From Gymnothorax reevesii (Eukaryota; Chordata; Actinopteri; Anguilliformes; Muraenidae): a stretch of DNA of 64,000 nucleotides. A program made the translations under genes and the position numbers. The notes below the pieces were generated by a model that was not told the origin of the DNA, searched no databases, and saw only the letters and a program-made list of their open reading frames with translations. Positions 35,902 through 48,180 of the stretch are shown piece after piece. The stretch lies in contig CM056573.1 in NCBI GenBank assembly GCA_029721435.1, positions 4,269,501 through 4,333,500 on the forward strand, read 5' to 3'. How positions within the stretch are numbered: position 1 is the stretch's first letter; each line of letters starts with the position of its first letter.

Positions 35902-37267
35902 TACAAACCCCAACTCCAATGAAGTTGGGATGTTGTATAAAACGTGAATAAAAACAGAATACAATGATTGGCAAATCCTTTTTGACCTATATTCAATTCA
36001 GTACACTACAAAGACTAAATATTTAATGTTCAAACTGAAACTGTTTTTTAGGAAATATTCACTTATTTTGAATTAGATGCCTGCAAAATATTCCAAAAAA
36101 GCTGGGACAGGGGCAACAAAAGACTGAGAAAGTAGTTGAGGAAAAAAAAAAAAAAAAAACTGTTTGGAACACTCCACAGGTGAACAGGTTAGAAGAAAAG
36201 ACGGCAGGAGCGCTTCTGATGTCCCTCAAGCCACCAGAGCTCATGGGAGGGAAGACTTAAAGGAGAGGAAAACTTACAACCAAAAAACAATGGTATAAAT
36301 AATCCAAGTCCAGACACTCAAGATAGTAAGAAAAAAATGTAAAAGGCCTTTAATCCGTAGGGTTATGAACACTAAAAATACACCAACACACATCACGCCT
36401 TCAGGGTGTGCAAGTTAAAACTCTGCAATGCAAAGAGAAAGCCATGTGGCAACAACATCCAGAAACGCCACCGGCTTCTCTGGGCCCGAGCTCATCTGAG
36501 ATGGACTGACACAAAGTGGAAAAGTACGCGGTGGTCTGACGAGTCCACATTTCAAAATTTTTTTGGAAATCATGGTTGTCGTGTCCTTCGGGCTAAAGAG
36601 GAAAAGGACCATCCAGATTGTTATCGGTGAAAAGTTTAAAAGCCAGCATCTGTGATGGTATGGGGGTGTATTAGTGCCCAAGACATGGGTAACTTACACA
36701 TATGTGAAGGCACTATTAATGCTGAAAGGTACATACAGGTTTTGGAGCAACATATGCTGCCATCCAAGCAACGTCTTTTTCATGGACGCCCCTGCTTATT
36801 TCAGAAAGATGATGCAAAGCCACATTTCTGCACGGGTTACAACAGCGTGGCTTCGTAGTAAAAGTGTGTGGGTAATAGACTGGCCTGCTTGCTGTCCAGA
36901 CCTAGCTCCCATTGAAAATGTTGCGATTTATGAAGTGCAAAATACGACAATGGAAACCTCCGACTGTTGAGGAAGCTTCTACAAGCTTCCTCAGTTCCCA
37001 AATGCTTAGAGTGCTGTTAAGATGAAAGGATGTAAGACAGTGGTAAATATGCCCCTGCTCCAGCTTCTTTGGAATGTGTTGCAGGCATCAAATTCAAAAT
37101 GAGCGAATATTTCCCCCCCCAAAAAAAAAAAAAAGGTTTCTCAGTTTGACCATTGAATATCTTGTCCTTGTGTACTTAATTGAATACAAGTCGAAAAGGA
37201 TTTGCATAACACATTCAGTTTTTTACATTCACAGAATGTCCTAACTTCATTGGAATTGGGTTTTGTA
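35902..37267 (+). mobile_element. Tc1/mariner element with long TIRs, 5' half replaced
   Basis: Long inverted ends are visible. The left end starts TACAAACCCCAACTCCAATG and the right end finishes TTCATTGGAATTGGGTTTTGTA, with a TA on each side. Inner parts of the arms also pair (GGCAAATCCTTTTTGACCTA near the left; the inverse near 37187-37205). This is a very common fish family. Between about 36215 and 36408 the expected transposase start is missing. In its place is a foreign segment ending ACACATCACGCCTTCAGGGTG that resembles the tail of another retroposon. Confidence 0.88.
36408..37018 (+). pseudogene. Tc1-like transposase C-terminal part
   Basis: The readable protein runs CNAKRKPCGNNIQKRHRLLW, then the first catalytic Asp in WSDESTFQ, a stop after DHPDCYR, MVWGCISAQDMGNLHICEG, the second Asp in LFQKDDAKPHF, and PDLAPIEN with the catalytic Glu. 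It is broken by at least one stop and by frame changes. The N-terminal DNA-binding domain has been replaced by foreign sequence. Confidence 0.85.
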
Positions 37268-37516
37268 GATGGAAAATGAGTCAATATCCATCCAAGTTCA
37301 ATTTCTAATACTAATTTTTATCCCCTTGTCCAAAATTCAAAAATCTAATTCAAATTTGATATATGTCAATGAGCATACATGTCCTTGAAATATTTCAGAA
37401 AAACACTGTTGAAATCTTAAAACGTCTAAATTTTGAATGGTTAATCAAAAACACAGGGGTCCATGTTTTCCATTCCATTGCTCTGCAGTCTCAGAAGAAT
37501 TTGAGAGGGGGGGATC

Positions 37517-38622
37517 CATGGGTGCTTCCCATCATTTCAAATGGACAAATCCCAAAATCATAAGTTCCTACTCCAATTTTTCATGGAGTAATTGCCACTT
37601 TGAGGGGGGTGTCCAATTAATCGCGAATGTAGCAATGCCTTAAGCATTTTTGAAAATTAGCAGATTCATACATTTTCAGATATCGGATTTGGTTGATCTC
37701 ATTTCATTTTCCTGTAATGGGCCGTGGAAAGTGACAAGTTTTATAGAAATGATTTTTGATATTTGGTTGGTCCCCTTGACCACAGCATGCATCATCAGGC
37801 ATTCATATTGCAGCTTCATCCTTAGCTTCTATCAGCCTAATATGACTGAAAATCGTGGGGTCATCAATATTCTCCAGAGTCTACTTGTACATTCTGGTGC
37901 AATTAATGCATGGTGTAGTGTTCACTTTTTGGGCAAATACTAGCATATATTGCAATATTATTTCATGAAGCATGCATTAATTAATTGCAGTTTTGGCATT
38001 TTTGTGATGCTTTGGGCTTTTTCATAATGCATGTTAGCCATTTGCAAGCAAGTTGACGGGATTTACTGGAGTTACAAGCTGATACAAGCCACAGCATGGG
38101 AAACAAAACTGCCAGAATTTTTCTAGAATGAGTCGGAAATAAAAGAATTTTCAACTGTTTATTGCCCTAATATATAACCTGCTCCACAAATTCTCTCAGA
38201 ATTTTCCAGGCATGTCCAGATGACCAAATCATGCCTTGAATTTAGCCATTTTTGGGCATTTTTTTTTTTTAAATCATAAGCATTTTCAGATGCAAGTTAC
38301 TCCTAAACTAGAGACAGGAGACTGGGTTGGGTTTAAGGGGCCCGTGTGCAGTAGCTGCTGAGGATGAGGCTGTAATATGAACCCCTGATTATGCAAACTT
38401 TAGTCAAGGAGACCTGCTAAAAATCATATAGAACTTTTGTTCTGTAAAACTAGTCATTTTCAACAGCTTACCACAAGAAAATAAAATGAGAATTCATATC
38501 AAATGCTTTTAAGTCATTGCTGCGTTCGCGAGGGACTAGACGCTCTCTCCTTAAACTTACTCTGTCAAAATGGGAGTTGGAAGTTAAGATTTGATCCTTT
38601 GAAATGATGGCAATCACCCATG
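37517..38622. mobile_element. DNA element with long internal inverted repeats
   Basis: The arm 37517-37651 (starting CATGGGTGCTTCCCATCATT) is repeated in inverse at 38622-38501 (CATGGGTGATTGCCATCATT). Both arms also share TCGCGAAxGxAGCAATGxCTTAA further in. The arms diverge moderately and enclose about 850 bases without coding capacity. Outer boundaries are not resolved, so the true element may be larger. Confidence 0.6.
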
Positions 38623-40171
38623 ATTTTTCTGAGAATATTGGTGCAAACTTACTGAAAACTGGTCCACTTGGCATGGATTGACCCATAGAATAGTGCCCAT
38701 TGACAGATGGACAGAGAGAATCAGATATCCAGCCAATGGCCACCCAATGGTCAAATGGGCGAATTGATGTTAGTTTTAATGGGGGGTGCAATTACCCAAA
38801 ACTGAACAACTGTGACATGAAGGGGTATAAAAATACAAAAAAAAAAAAAACCCACCAAAACGTAGCCCTAGGCTTCCTTTGAGTTCCCTTCACCCCAGCG
38901 CAAATAAGATTCATTCATTAAAGACACTGAGTTTGTATTACAGCAGTAGCAAGGATTTATTTATTTATTCATTTTACAGGGTGAAGACCTTGCAAAATAT
39001 AAGTAATGAGTCCTGCCTCAGCCCGAGACCTTTAGCCTGGGGAGGGCAGCGTCGGGAACAGACTAAGCTGAGGCTGTGCAAGACCATGGACTCTTGGTCC
39101 AATCGATACGGAGCGAAGTTTACCAAGCTGATTAGTTTTGTAGTTTTTATATTTCTGATTTGTTTTTCTGTTCAGTTTCACAACCAATGCGTGTCCCCAA
39201 CCACTTGTAATACTCTGTCCTCCAAGCATTACTGAAAGATCATCTGGCTGTGAACTTAAGGTCAAAGTTCAAGTACAAAGTCACAAATTAATTGACAATA
39301 TGTTAATTCAAACTAGTGCCTGTTTTGAACCTGAGCTCTAAATGCAGTGACGCGACTAAATTACATGCAGCTCAGGTTACAGTCAAAGCAATCAATGACA
39401 CTGATATTGAATTTCCCCAGATTCTACAAACATAAATTTGCCCCAAAGTCACAGTTTTATAAGGATCAGTATGGCATTGTAAAATAAAACTCTCTCCTGC
39501 CTACATGGCAAACAGACTATTTTTGCACAGCTTTGCTCTTTTATGGGTTTCATCGGACCAATAAACGAGACGTGTCCTGTGGGGACCATTGACATATTCT
39601 CACATATACTACTATGCTCCATTAAACAGGTTCACTGGGGAATGAATTGGTCCAGAATGCAGTAGTATAGAGCGATATAGGTCTCGTGCAGACGTGGGGT
39701 TAAGGTCTCGTGCTCGAGTGGATATGGGCGTATAAGCTAATACTGAACGATTTGTGCAGCGAGTGAGTTACAGGACATTTCCCATTTCACCCATGAACTT
39801 GGATTCATGGTCAAATTTGAAGTGAAAAACTAATGCGCAATACATTACTTACAAGTAGTCCCTAATACAAACTTAAGCCATAAATGAGACCGTGGGTGAG
39901 ATGGGCCATTTTGTGTGGGTGTACCAATAACTGCCTAACTTAATAAAGTCTTTGAATTTGACCGTAAGCAGCAGGTGCCAACACTTCAGTGCCACGACTG
40001 CCTACGCCCAATATCACAGACAGCTGTACCTCAAGGAACCTCCAGACACGTCAGTGGACACATCCCAGAATTAATGAGAGGTTAGTTATTTAATTAGTTA
40101 CTGTTCAGATTTAAGACGTTTCACTCTAGATCCAGGTTGACAAAAAACCAAGTATTCCCTGATAGTGAAAA

Positions 40172-40245
40172 CAGCAGTTCTCAAATTCAGTCCTGGGGGA
40201 CCTTTCATACACACTGCTTTTCACTCCAACCACAATGGTAATGGC
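40172..40245 (+). repeat. hAT-like terminal fragment
   Basis: The sequence CAGCAGTTCTCAAATTCAGTCCTGGGGGACC resembles the end of CAGTG-type hAT elements of fish. A comparable inverse end (GGGGGCCCCCCGGACCACTGG...GCACTG) lies at 43829-43863. The 8 bases next to the two ends do not match, so I do not join them into one element. Confidence 0.35.
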
Positions 40246-40881
40246 AATCCCATCAAGCTTTTTTTGCAAGCTGTTAAGTTTCCCAAACTAGGATCTTATA
40301 ACTGCAGATTATGGAAACTCTACAATCAAACTCTCCACAGTAGCTATGCATACCATGAAAAATATTTCTGTCGGCATGTAGTACTTTTTGAATCTAATTT
40401 CAATACACCTATAGCAGGAAGAGGTAAATTATCTGTAACCAGTGAAATTAAAAACAGGGCAATCAGCAAGATGCTAATTGGTGTAAAGGGGATTTTTTCC
40501 ATTGGGGCATAAAGAGTGAAAATTCATGTCGGGGCCTGTAAATTTTTAGTAGGTTAGCGCTTGGGAAAAAAAATTCACCAAAGTATAAAGCAGGTTAATC
40601 CCAAAAAGCTCCAAAATATTGATCTGAATTTCATCAATTGTTTTTGTACTGCAGCATTGGAAGTCGGTTTTGCTTTGATTCAGCGATGTCCCAAATCAGG
40701 GTGGATTCATTGTTGGGCTCATATTTAAGTATATTTCCCTTAACCACAACCCAAGGAACAGTTGTCTTAACTAGTATTGTCAGGTTCATTAATTCCAAAA
40801 AAAAAAACAAATATCATAATCATTATCAAATATCATTATTATTAAAAGTCTGAACAAAATCAATTTTTGTTGGTGTCCTGG

Positions 40882-42190
40882 AAAACCCACTCCACTCCGT
40901 TACCACCTAATGCAGTGGCTCCCCCTGGCTGGAGACGGGGAAACCAGCAGATTTGGTCCTTTCTGAAAAACATTTATGAAACCCCCTTTCCTGAGACAGT
41001 AAGCACAAGGTGAAGTGGCCAGCGTTCTCTCTGCATTTTCATTTATAACTGTGAAGTCGGGTAAGTATGCTTTTTCATTTCCACTCCGTTGCTTGTAGCC
41101 ATTTCCATGGAAACCTAGGAGCAACTAAGTGACTTTTAAAAGAAGTAAAGGAGAACTGTAGGGACATCAATGGGAATCATCAAGTTCCGCCTCACTGCAT
41201 GGTGGTTTTGACCCATTTACCTGAAAAACACCCGAATCAGTTACTTCCACTCCATTACCTTTTATAGTAACTGAGTGGAGTTAATTGGTAACGGAGTGGG
41301 AAAAAAATTGGTTCTCTTCACATTTGGACAAGGACAAAACCTGCAGTACATTCCTCACTATACCTCTGGGTCTGTCCAAGCAGAAGGGTAGGTTTGCAAA
41401 CCCCCAACTTCCACCCTCATTTTTCTGAATGCGTGGGTCAGACGCATAATGTAAGCTGATTGATATTTATTACACATCCCAGAGAGGTAACTCTATGCCC
41501 CTCACAAAAACCACTGAAAGGTTCTCATTTAATACGTCTATTTAGGGGCAATTTTTCAGTTTATTTTTGTGACATTCTTGAGTACATCGAAAGAAAAGTC
41601 TTATTAGCACCTTAAGAGCATTCCTTTCATAACATTATTTTCTATTTGAAAATAAGTATTTGAAGACTTTATTCCATAAAAAGATTCAAATTTAGGTGAA
41701 AGCAGAAAAAAATTGATGTTTTTTTGGGGGGGTTTCGTATGTGATGCTGTTCCGGCCATCAGCGACCCCATGTACATTCTTAACAAGTGAAACAAACACT
41801 TTGAAAGTAAATTCTAAGGAGTAAACTTACGGTAAAGGTTTGTCATGATCTTCCGCTGTTACTGTTTACATTATATTTGGATGTATTACCTTAATACATG
41901 TCCACTTGGGCACAGTTCAATGACCAGGCAAAGCCAATGTAGTTTTACAAATATTTCAATGCAACAATTTCCACTCCGATGCCAGCATATTCCACTCCGT
42001 CACTAAATTCCACTACTGTTACGTAGGCCATGCTAGACGTAATTACTGAGTCTTAAACATTATGAATGACTGAGTATCTTCAACAGAAGTGACAGAACCA
42101 TAAAAGATCTGTCTGAATATACTTACATGAGCATATCATTGTACTTTCAGTTTTGTCTGAAAAAGTAACAGAGTGGAAAGGCCATGTAAA
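40882..42190. mobile_element. element with repeated TTCCACTCCGTTAC motif
   Basis: About nine copies or near-copies of TTCCACTCCGTTAC lie here. Forward: 40891, 41079, 41245, 41969, 41990, 42008. Inverse: 41266, 41288, 42164. The outermost pair faces inwards, as terminal or subterminal transposase-binding sites would. The middle group forms an inverted cluster. No transposase is visible. I infer a non-autonomous DNA transposon; the family is unknown to me. Confidence 0.5.
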
Positions 42191-42639
42191 TAAAAATTGC
42201 CCATTGCGAAAAGAGCAGGAGAAATCCAGCTCTGCTGGTATACTGGTTGTACACTGCAGGGCCCACCCTGTCTACCAGACTTTATTCAGAAAGATTCTGC
42301 AACCTTTTTAAATCAGTCATTTGTGATGTCCTAGTTGTGCCCGTATTGTGGGGAATAAATAAATCACACATATACACCTGGCCATTCCTAACCACCTGCA
42401 AGATTCGAATATTAATTATATTATTAGTTGCCTCTGCTGCAGCAACTGGCTGCACAGACATTTGTATGAGACTTGGCATGAACATCTTTGGCAGAGTCTG
42501 ACCATCAGTCATCAAAATCGACAAATACCACATTGCGCATTGTTTCAGCAGTCACGAGATTCACCAAGGCAAATCATGCAGCATCCGCTGGTTTTGTTCC
42601 AATTCAGACTAATGTGAAAAAATGCCACTAGGTGGCAGT

Positions 42640-43100
42640 ATTGACCTTTTCTTTTGTTAAGCCCAGACTGGAGCTGGGTTTGGAAATGTCCTGAGCATGT
42701 CTGAGAGGGGAAAGTCCCAGAGAAAGAAAAAAAAAAAAAAAAGTCTAAAAGGTGGAAGGGGGTTGCAAAAGAGTATATAAGGTGAGAGAGTAAAGTAGTA
42801 GGAGAAATAGCAAGGAGTTGTTTACATTTGACCAGACCTGTCACTCTTTTCAAGACCTGTGAAGTTTTTTTTGTGGATTTTTGCCTGTGTTGGAGCATTT
42901 TCCTCACCCGGAACATCACCAAGCCACCCAACCAAAGGGACTGTAAATTTTTTTTTTTTTCCTTGTGTATCAATGTTGATCAGTAGTATAAATAGTAGGT
43001 TAGTTGTTAGTCTTTGTTTAATTAAATCTGTTTAAGTTTTTAAAGTTTTGTCTGTCCTCACTTGCTGTCGTAAATGTCATAAATTGGGGCCATAACAAGA
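42640..43100 (+). repeat. possible solo LTR
   Basis: The stretch has a TATA box (TATATAAG, 42774-42781), a homopurine run before it, a T-rich 3' part with AATTAAA near 43020, and TGTC... and ...GGGGCCATAACA sequences that could be LTR ends or a primer-site junction. No target duplication or internal retroviral-type sequence was found, so this is tentative. Confidence 0.22.
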
Positions 43101-45153
43101 CAGTGTCACCAGCTTAACCGTACGCTTCTGTAAAAGGAGCGTGAATTATTCATTTAAAAATTAAAGTACATATTTCTGAACATCCTCAACATTAAGATCT
43201 ATGGAAGATTGTGCAGCCTTTCTCCTAAATCAGGTTTGGGGTCAACCAATAAGGGTGAGCCCCACAGGGTCAGCCACACTGCTGCAGTTGCTTCGGTAAA
43301 GCTGAGCTTGACTGCATATCTGATTGATCCTGAGAAAGTTCACAGGTCATGTGATCATCGCATGAACATCCTGTGGCCAGAAGTCTGAGCCAGTTGGACA
43401 ATTTGGCTTACAGCCATTGCCCCGTCACACACTAATTTACCCATAATCCAACAAGAAAAGCAAGCATCTGCTGTCAACTGCATTAGCCAACAGCACCTGA
43501 TGACAGGAGAAATTACAGACACCCACCAGTATTGAAGTATGCGGAAAAATATCAAAATATCCCATTTCAAACTATTAGAATAATGACTACTTAACAGGCA
43601 ACAAGGTTAAGTTGACCAATTAACCTCATGCACTTGTTACCCCTTTGTGATTGTTTGACTGTAGCACAATATGAAATTACAAATCTTAGTCTCTTTGAAA
43701 AACTATGTACCGATTATGTGAATCAGGAAGGTAAATGATTCCACTAAACTTCAAAAGAACCTAATTAACATGAGCACCTCTTACAAATTCTGAAATTGCA
43801 ATTGTGGTTGGGACAAAAACCAGCACACAGGGGGCCCCCCGGACCACTGGTTTAAAAGCACTGCTTTTATGTTGTGTTTATGATATTTTAAATAAGCAGG
43901 CAAATGTAGCACTATTTTTACAGACCCATTCAAAGACTGATGAATTAATGAGCTACAAATAACTGCCCTGTCAAGCCTGACGGCAGTATCTGCTAATTTC
44001 TCAAAATTGGGAAAACCAGTTACTGACCCTCTACAGCACCAGCTCCATCTATTTTTAGAAGAGATTAGCCTGATCAATACACATGTACAGTTATTGCACG
44101 TGCAAGTAAGCAGTTTCTACAGAAGGAGGGCAGGAGGTAGAACACAGGCCAATTTTCTCAGTGTCACTATTTTGCAGATACTGCCGTCTGGTTTGACAGG
44201 GCAGATTAGGTTTCTAAAAGCAGGTATTTAATTGATTTCCCATAATTCAATTTGCTTTGTCTTTAATTTGTTACCTGATAAATGATTCACCATCTGTCCA
44301 CAATTTTAACTCTTCAAAATAAATGGATTCTTCAGCTTCAGGAGCTACAATTTGTCCCAAGATTCATGCAATAAGTCAATTTAGTAAATTCTGAATTCGA
44401 CTCTTTAGCTCATGAATAGTCATTTCTGACATTGCTGCTTACAAGGGTAAATAATCCCAATAATCACGCATAGAGCAATAAAGAAAAATGTGCTACTTAT
44501 TCAATTCTGAGACTGCACTTTTGGTAGGAAGACTCAGCAGACAGGGTTGGTCCCCAGGACTCAGTTTGACAACCCAAATTTATACAGATGCCCTTTTCCA
44601 AAGCACTATCACTGCAGAAGCCACAGGCCAAGCAAGGGAAGTTTAATGCAGACTGACACATACACCAATACAACATTAACACCGCTAACCTTCCTTAAAA
44701 CGTCAGTCAAAGAATGTCACTGCTCAGCATGCATTCAAACGCCAAAACGCAGCGTTTCTGTTGTGTCCCGCTGTGTAATGGAGATTTTACATTGCACGCT
44801 GATCTTATTTTTCATAGTTTCCGAAATGTTTCCAATGGTTTTATTTATCGAGGCATTAGCAGTGGCTTGATCAGGTCACGATAGAGTATAGGACTCTGTT
44901 TATCACAAAACTGAATTGCGCAATTTATTATAAAACAAATGTAATTTCTGTAAGCGCCTGCAGTAATTCCCAATATATGCTACCACAGCGATGACGCCAT
45001 CACTTTCGTGTTTGAACAAGCAATGGTTTGTATTGATCACTTCCACATCATGAGTTGGACTATGGCAGAAGTGTTAATGTTAGTTAGCTATGCAATAGAG
45101 AAAAATCTGGAACAAATGCCGAACAACAGTTTTTCTCCACTGTCAACTGACCT

Positions 45154-45267
45154 GGGGTGCATTTCCCAAAAACGTAGTTGCAAAGTAAGTTAGCAACTTA
45201 GTTTGTCCATTCACAGTCAATGGGTCCAACTCTAAGTTAGCACCTGTGAGTTCGGAAAATGCACCCC
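45154..45267. repeat. 114-bp palindromic MITE (GGGGTGCATTTCCCAAAA)
   Basis: The left end GGGGTGCATTTCCCAAAA and the right end TTCGGAAAATGCACCCC are inverse. The interior also pairs partly (AAGTTAGCAACTTAGTTTG and CTAAGTTAG). It is small and non-coding, of a type common in fish. Confidence 0.65.
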
Positions 45268-45571
45268 TGACTAGCTAACACTAGCTTGCTAGCTAAAAAA
45301 CTAATGTTATATAGCTAATGGTTATGTAATAGAACTGCAGCACCCTAGCAAAGTAACGTTAACCCACTTAGTGGCACTCAGATAGCCTACTACTGTGCTA
45401 ATGTGACACTTGGTATTCAGTATGGCTAAATATTAACAGTATAACCTAACATGGAATGGTTTTTCCCCACATTGTAAGACAATGATATTTCCGCAAAAGT
45501 GATTTGTACTTCAGGTAATATCAAAAATAGCACACAGTCACGCACGGCAACTCTCAGCCTTGCGCCTTATT

Positions 45572-45856
45572 GGCAGCCATACTTGTTTGTGGGACACAAA
45601 TTGATAGGGAGCTTCCTGCAACCAGCACCAACAAACTGTAAAAAAATGAGAACATTTGGCCGAGGCATTTTTCAGTTATCGTCCAGAGAAGAAAATCAAG
45701 AAGGCTGCCGTGGCGGCCATATTGATTATCAGAGCGGGACACAAGTCAACAGGGAGCTTCCTCTAACCGTTCCCAACATACCATCAAAAAATGAGAACAT
45801 TTGGCCCAGGCATTTTTCAGTCATTGTGGGGAAACAAAAATGTGGATTGCTGCCGT
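45572..45856. repeat. two-copy tandem repeat of about 140-145 bp
   Basis: Unit 1 (45572-45711) and unit 2 (45712-45856) share GGGACACAA, AGGGAGCTTCCT, AAAAATGAGAACATTTGGCC and AGGCATTTTTCAGT in the same order. A third unit starts at 45857 (GGTGGCC) and stops. A 153-codon ORF crosses the units, but it looks fortuitous. Confidence 0.8.
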
Positions 45857-46029
45857 GGTGGCCAATCCAGCCCCAGAAAGTAAAAGTTCGTCCCAGTATT
45901 TTGCTGCAACTACCTGGTTTTAAGAATTGCAGCAACTCTTCAGCCCAGAGGTTGAAATAATCAGGAAAATCAGCTGGCTGATCTCATGGCTGGAGGTAAA
46001 ACATGGTCAGACTTTTGCTTTCTGACCCC

Positions 46030-46110
46030 TGGAATGTCCACCTCTGGTGATGCCTGACGAAGATCCAGGGTGATCGAAACGTTGCTTGTTTTAATTTAAT
46101 AAAGTTTATT
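46030..46110 (+). repeat. retroposon tail-like fragment
   Basis: GATGCCTGACGAAGATCCAGG...GATCGAAACGTTGCTTGTTTTAATTTAATAAAGTTTATTTTTGG matches the style of fish retroposon sequences of the CCTGAAGAAG...CGAAACGTTG type. The ends are not defined. Confidence 0.4.
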
Positions 46111-47940
46111 TTTGGAGCTCATTTGGCAGTGTGCAGACCTACCTTTTTCAACTGTCTGACACTATTGTCTGGCACCTGCAAAAAGTGACTTTGGATGTGC
46201 GCACCCTACCCCAAACCTCTGGTGACACTTCAGCACGCAAGACGATCATCTTCAGAAAGCAAATCCCCGCTGAGGGGCAACACCTGATGCTATTCAGTAT
46301 TCATGACTGAAATATTAATTCTAAACATTTTAATGATGATTTGGACCCAACCCTGAAACTTTAGTGACATGCAATGTAGGTAAAAGCCTACATACTGTAT
46401 TTTAAATACAATTTAATATAAGGAGGCCCTGAGGAAAGTCATTTGCATTATTAGCCCAATAACAAGCTACCACCTAAGTTGAAGATTCAGGGTTTTCCCC
46501 AGCCTGAAGAAGGTGGAAGGTGGTAACTGTTGCCGAAGGCGAAAATTTTTGAAAATTAGAGTCCTCAAAACAGCATTCTGGTGCATTTTTGGGACCCTTG
46601 TTATAAATTATTTATCTGTAATCAGTGGCTTCATAACAAGTAGTTTTGGTCCAAAATTGTTTGAACAGGGATCAGTTTACAAAACTAACTCGTGCAATAC
46701 ATTAACCAAGAAACTTAACCAGTGTTGTGTTTACTGAATTGTGATTTAGTAATCATTGCTTTTACTAACACATAAAGGCAACAATATGACAGACAACTGT
46801 ACTTTCATTTTAGTAATAATCAAATTATAGGAAGATGAAAATATTTTATCTCAAGAATCAAAATCACAAGTTTGACTGAAGTGTATTGTTGCCTTTAACC
46901 AGTCTCTAACGATGCATGAAGTACCTAGTCAGCAACTGCATGTATGGGTTCTCCTGGGATAAAAGAGAATACCTGACACATGGGTACCTGCCTTGCCGGG
47001 GCTGTCAGGCTCATGCTTTTCAAGCCTACTAAGTACTTGCATACATAAATATTCACACCACCCTTGCCATTGTCTCTGGGCATCCAATATAAATCCTTCG
47101 CCTAAAACTAAAAGACAAGACAAGCATTTATCAGACTATCACGTACACTAATTTGGAAAAACATTTTCTCACCTGTAAAATCCCTGCCGTGTACATTGCT
47201 GCACGTACTTAATGCTCTTCCTGACATTTGTCAAATTGACTATCTTGATTGTGCAGTATCATAAAACACTTTCTTCTACCACACTCAATCATTCAATGTA
47301 CTGACACATGAAGAATATACGCTATACGGTGATCGTATTAGCGCGGCCGCTGACGAGGGCGATAATGTAAGATTTTAACGGTCTCATGTTTATCGGTACG
47401 TCATGTATGATGCCCGTGGATCATAACTGTCCCAAAACACTGGGCAAATTTATTTTAAATAACTGATCTTGCTGTGAAATGAAACCACAATCGATTTGCT
47501 AAAAATCTGTATGTTAAGATACTGCCTTTCACATGCAGACCGACCTGTGTTTGACTGGACTCCAAGGGGAGCGCTCTTTACGCGAATCCGCTCAGCTGTC
47601 AACAAGTTGCGAAAACGGTGAAAGCCTCTGGCCTGGCACCGGCATGCAAAATCCCCAGAGCTCAGGCTGACTGAACAGAACAACACATATGTACGTCCCT
47701 TATTAACGATAGTAGTCTGGACACCATGCTTCTGTGGAAGATAACGTTACAATGTTATGAAAATTACATCGAAATTTTGCCGTCACCGCAAAAATTGACA
47801 GCTGATCCATAGAGCGTATTTTGCATTCAAAGTCCGTAGACACTACGGAAATATCGTAGAAGTAAGCAGGTCTGCTGAAGAAATCTCAATTTATAAGCCG
47901 ATAAAATGCTAGATTTCACTGAAAATTAATTCTTAATTAC

Positions 47941-48180
47941 CTTTTTTTGTCACAAACTGAAGCATGTTCAGTAGTATGTTGTTCCGTTTGTTCGACATCG
48001 TTGGATACAGGTACTTGTCATCCAAGTATGTCGCTCCCCGCAGCCGTGACCACAAGGTCCTGACCACGATGCCTTGACAAAGTGGGGGCTTGACGGTGTG
48101 TGGAAGTGAGGCTGCTCGCATTGCGGAAACATCGCTCCAGAAACACAATCCACAGGCAACAACTCCGACACTGTGATAAT
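47941..48180 (-). other. weak candidate exon nested in the marcks intron
   Basis: On the - strand an ATG at 48121 (MRAASLPHTVKPPLCQGIVV) opens 60 codons plus one base. The frame runs up to a good splice donor, AAAAAAAG then GTAATT (47940-47935). The surroundings are CpG-richer than the rest of the intron. I do not recognise the peptide. The donor is phase 1, so it cannot join the phase-0 marcks exon 2 in frame. It could be a non-coding exon, a nested gene or chance. Confidence 0.2.

Noticed and set aside
40172..43863. One large hAT element joining the ends at 40.2 and 43.8 kb
   Set aside because: The 8-base flanks differ (AGTGAAAA versus CTTTTATG), so the two ends do not form one insertion.
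45499..45960. 153-codon ORF over the tandem repeat
   Set aside because: It is open by chance through two repeat units; the two repeats do not encode matching peptides in a conserved frame.
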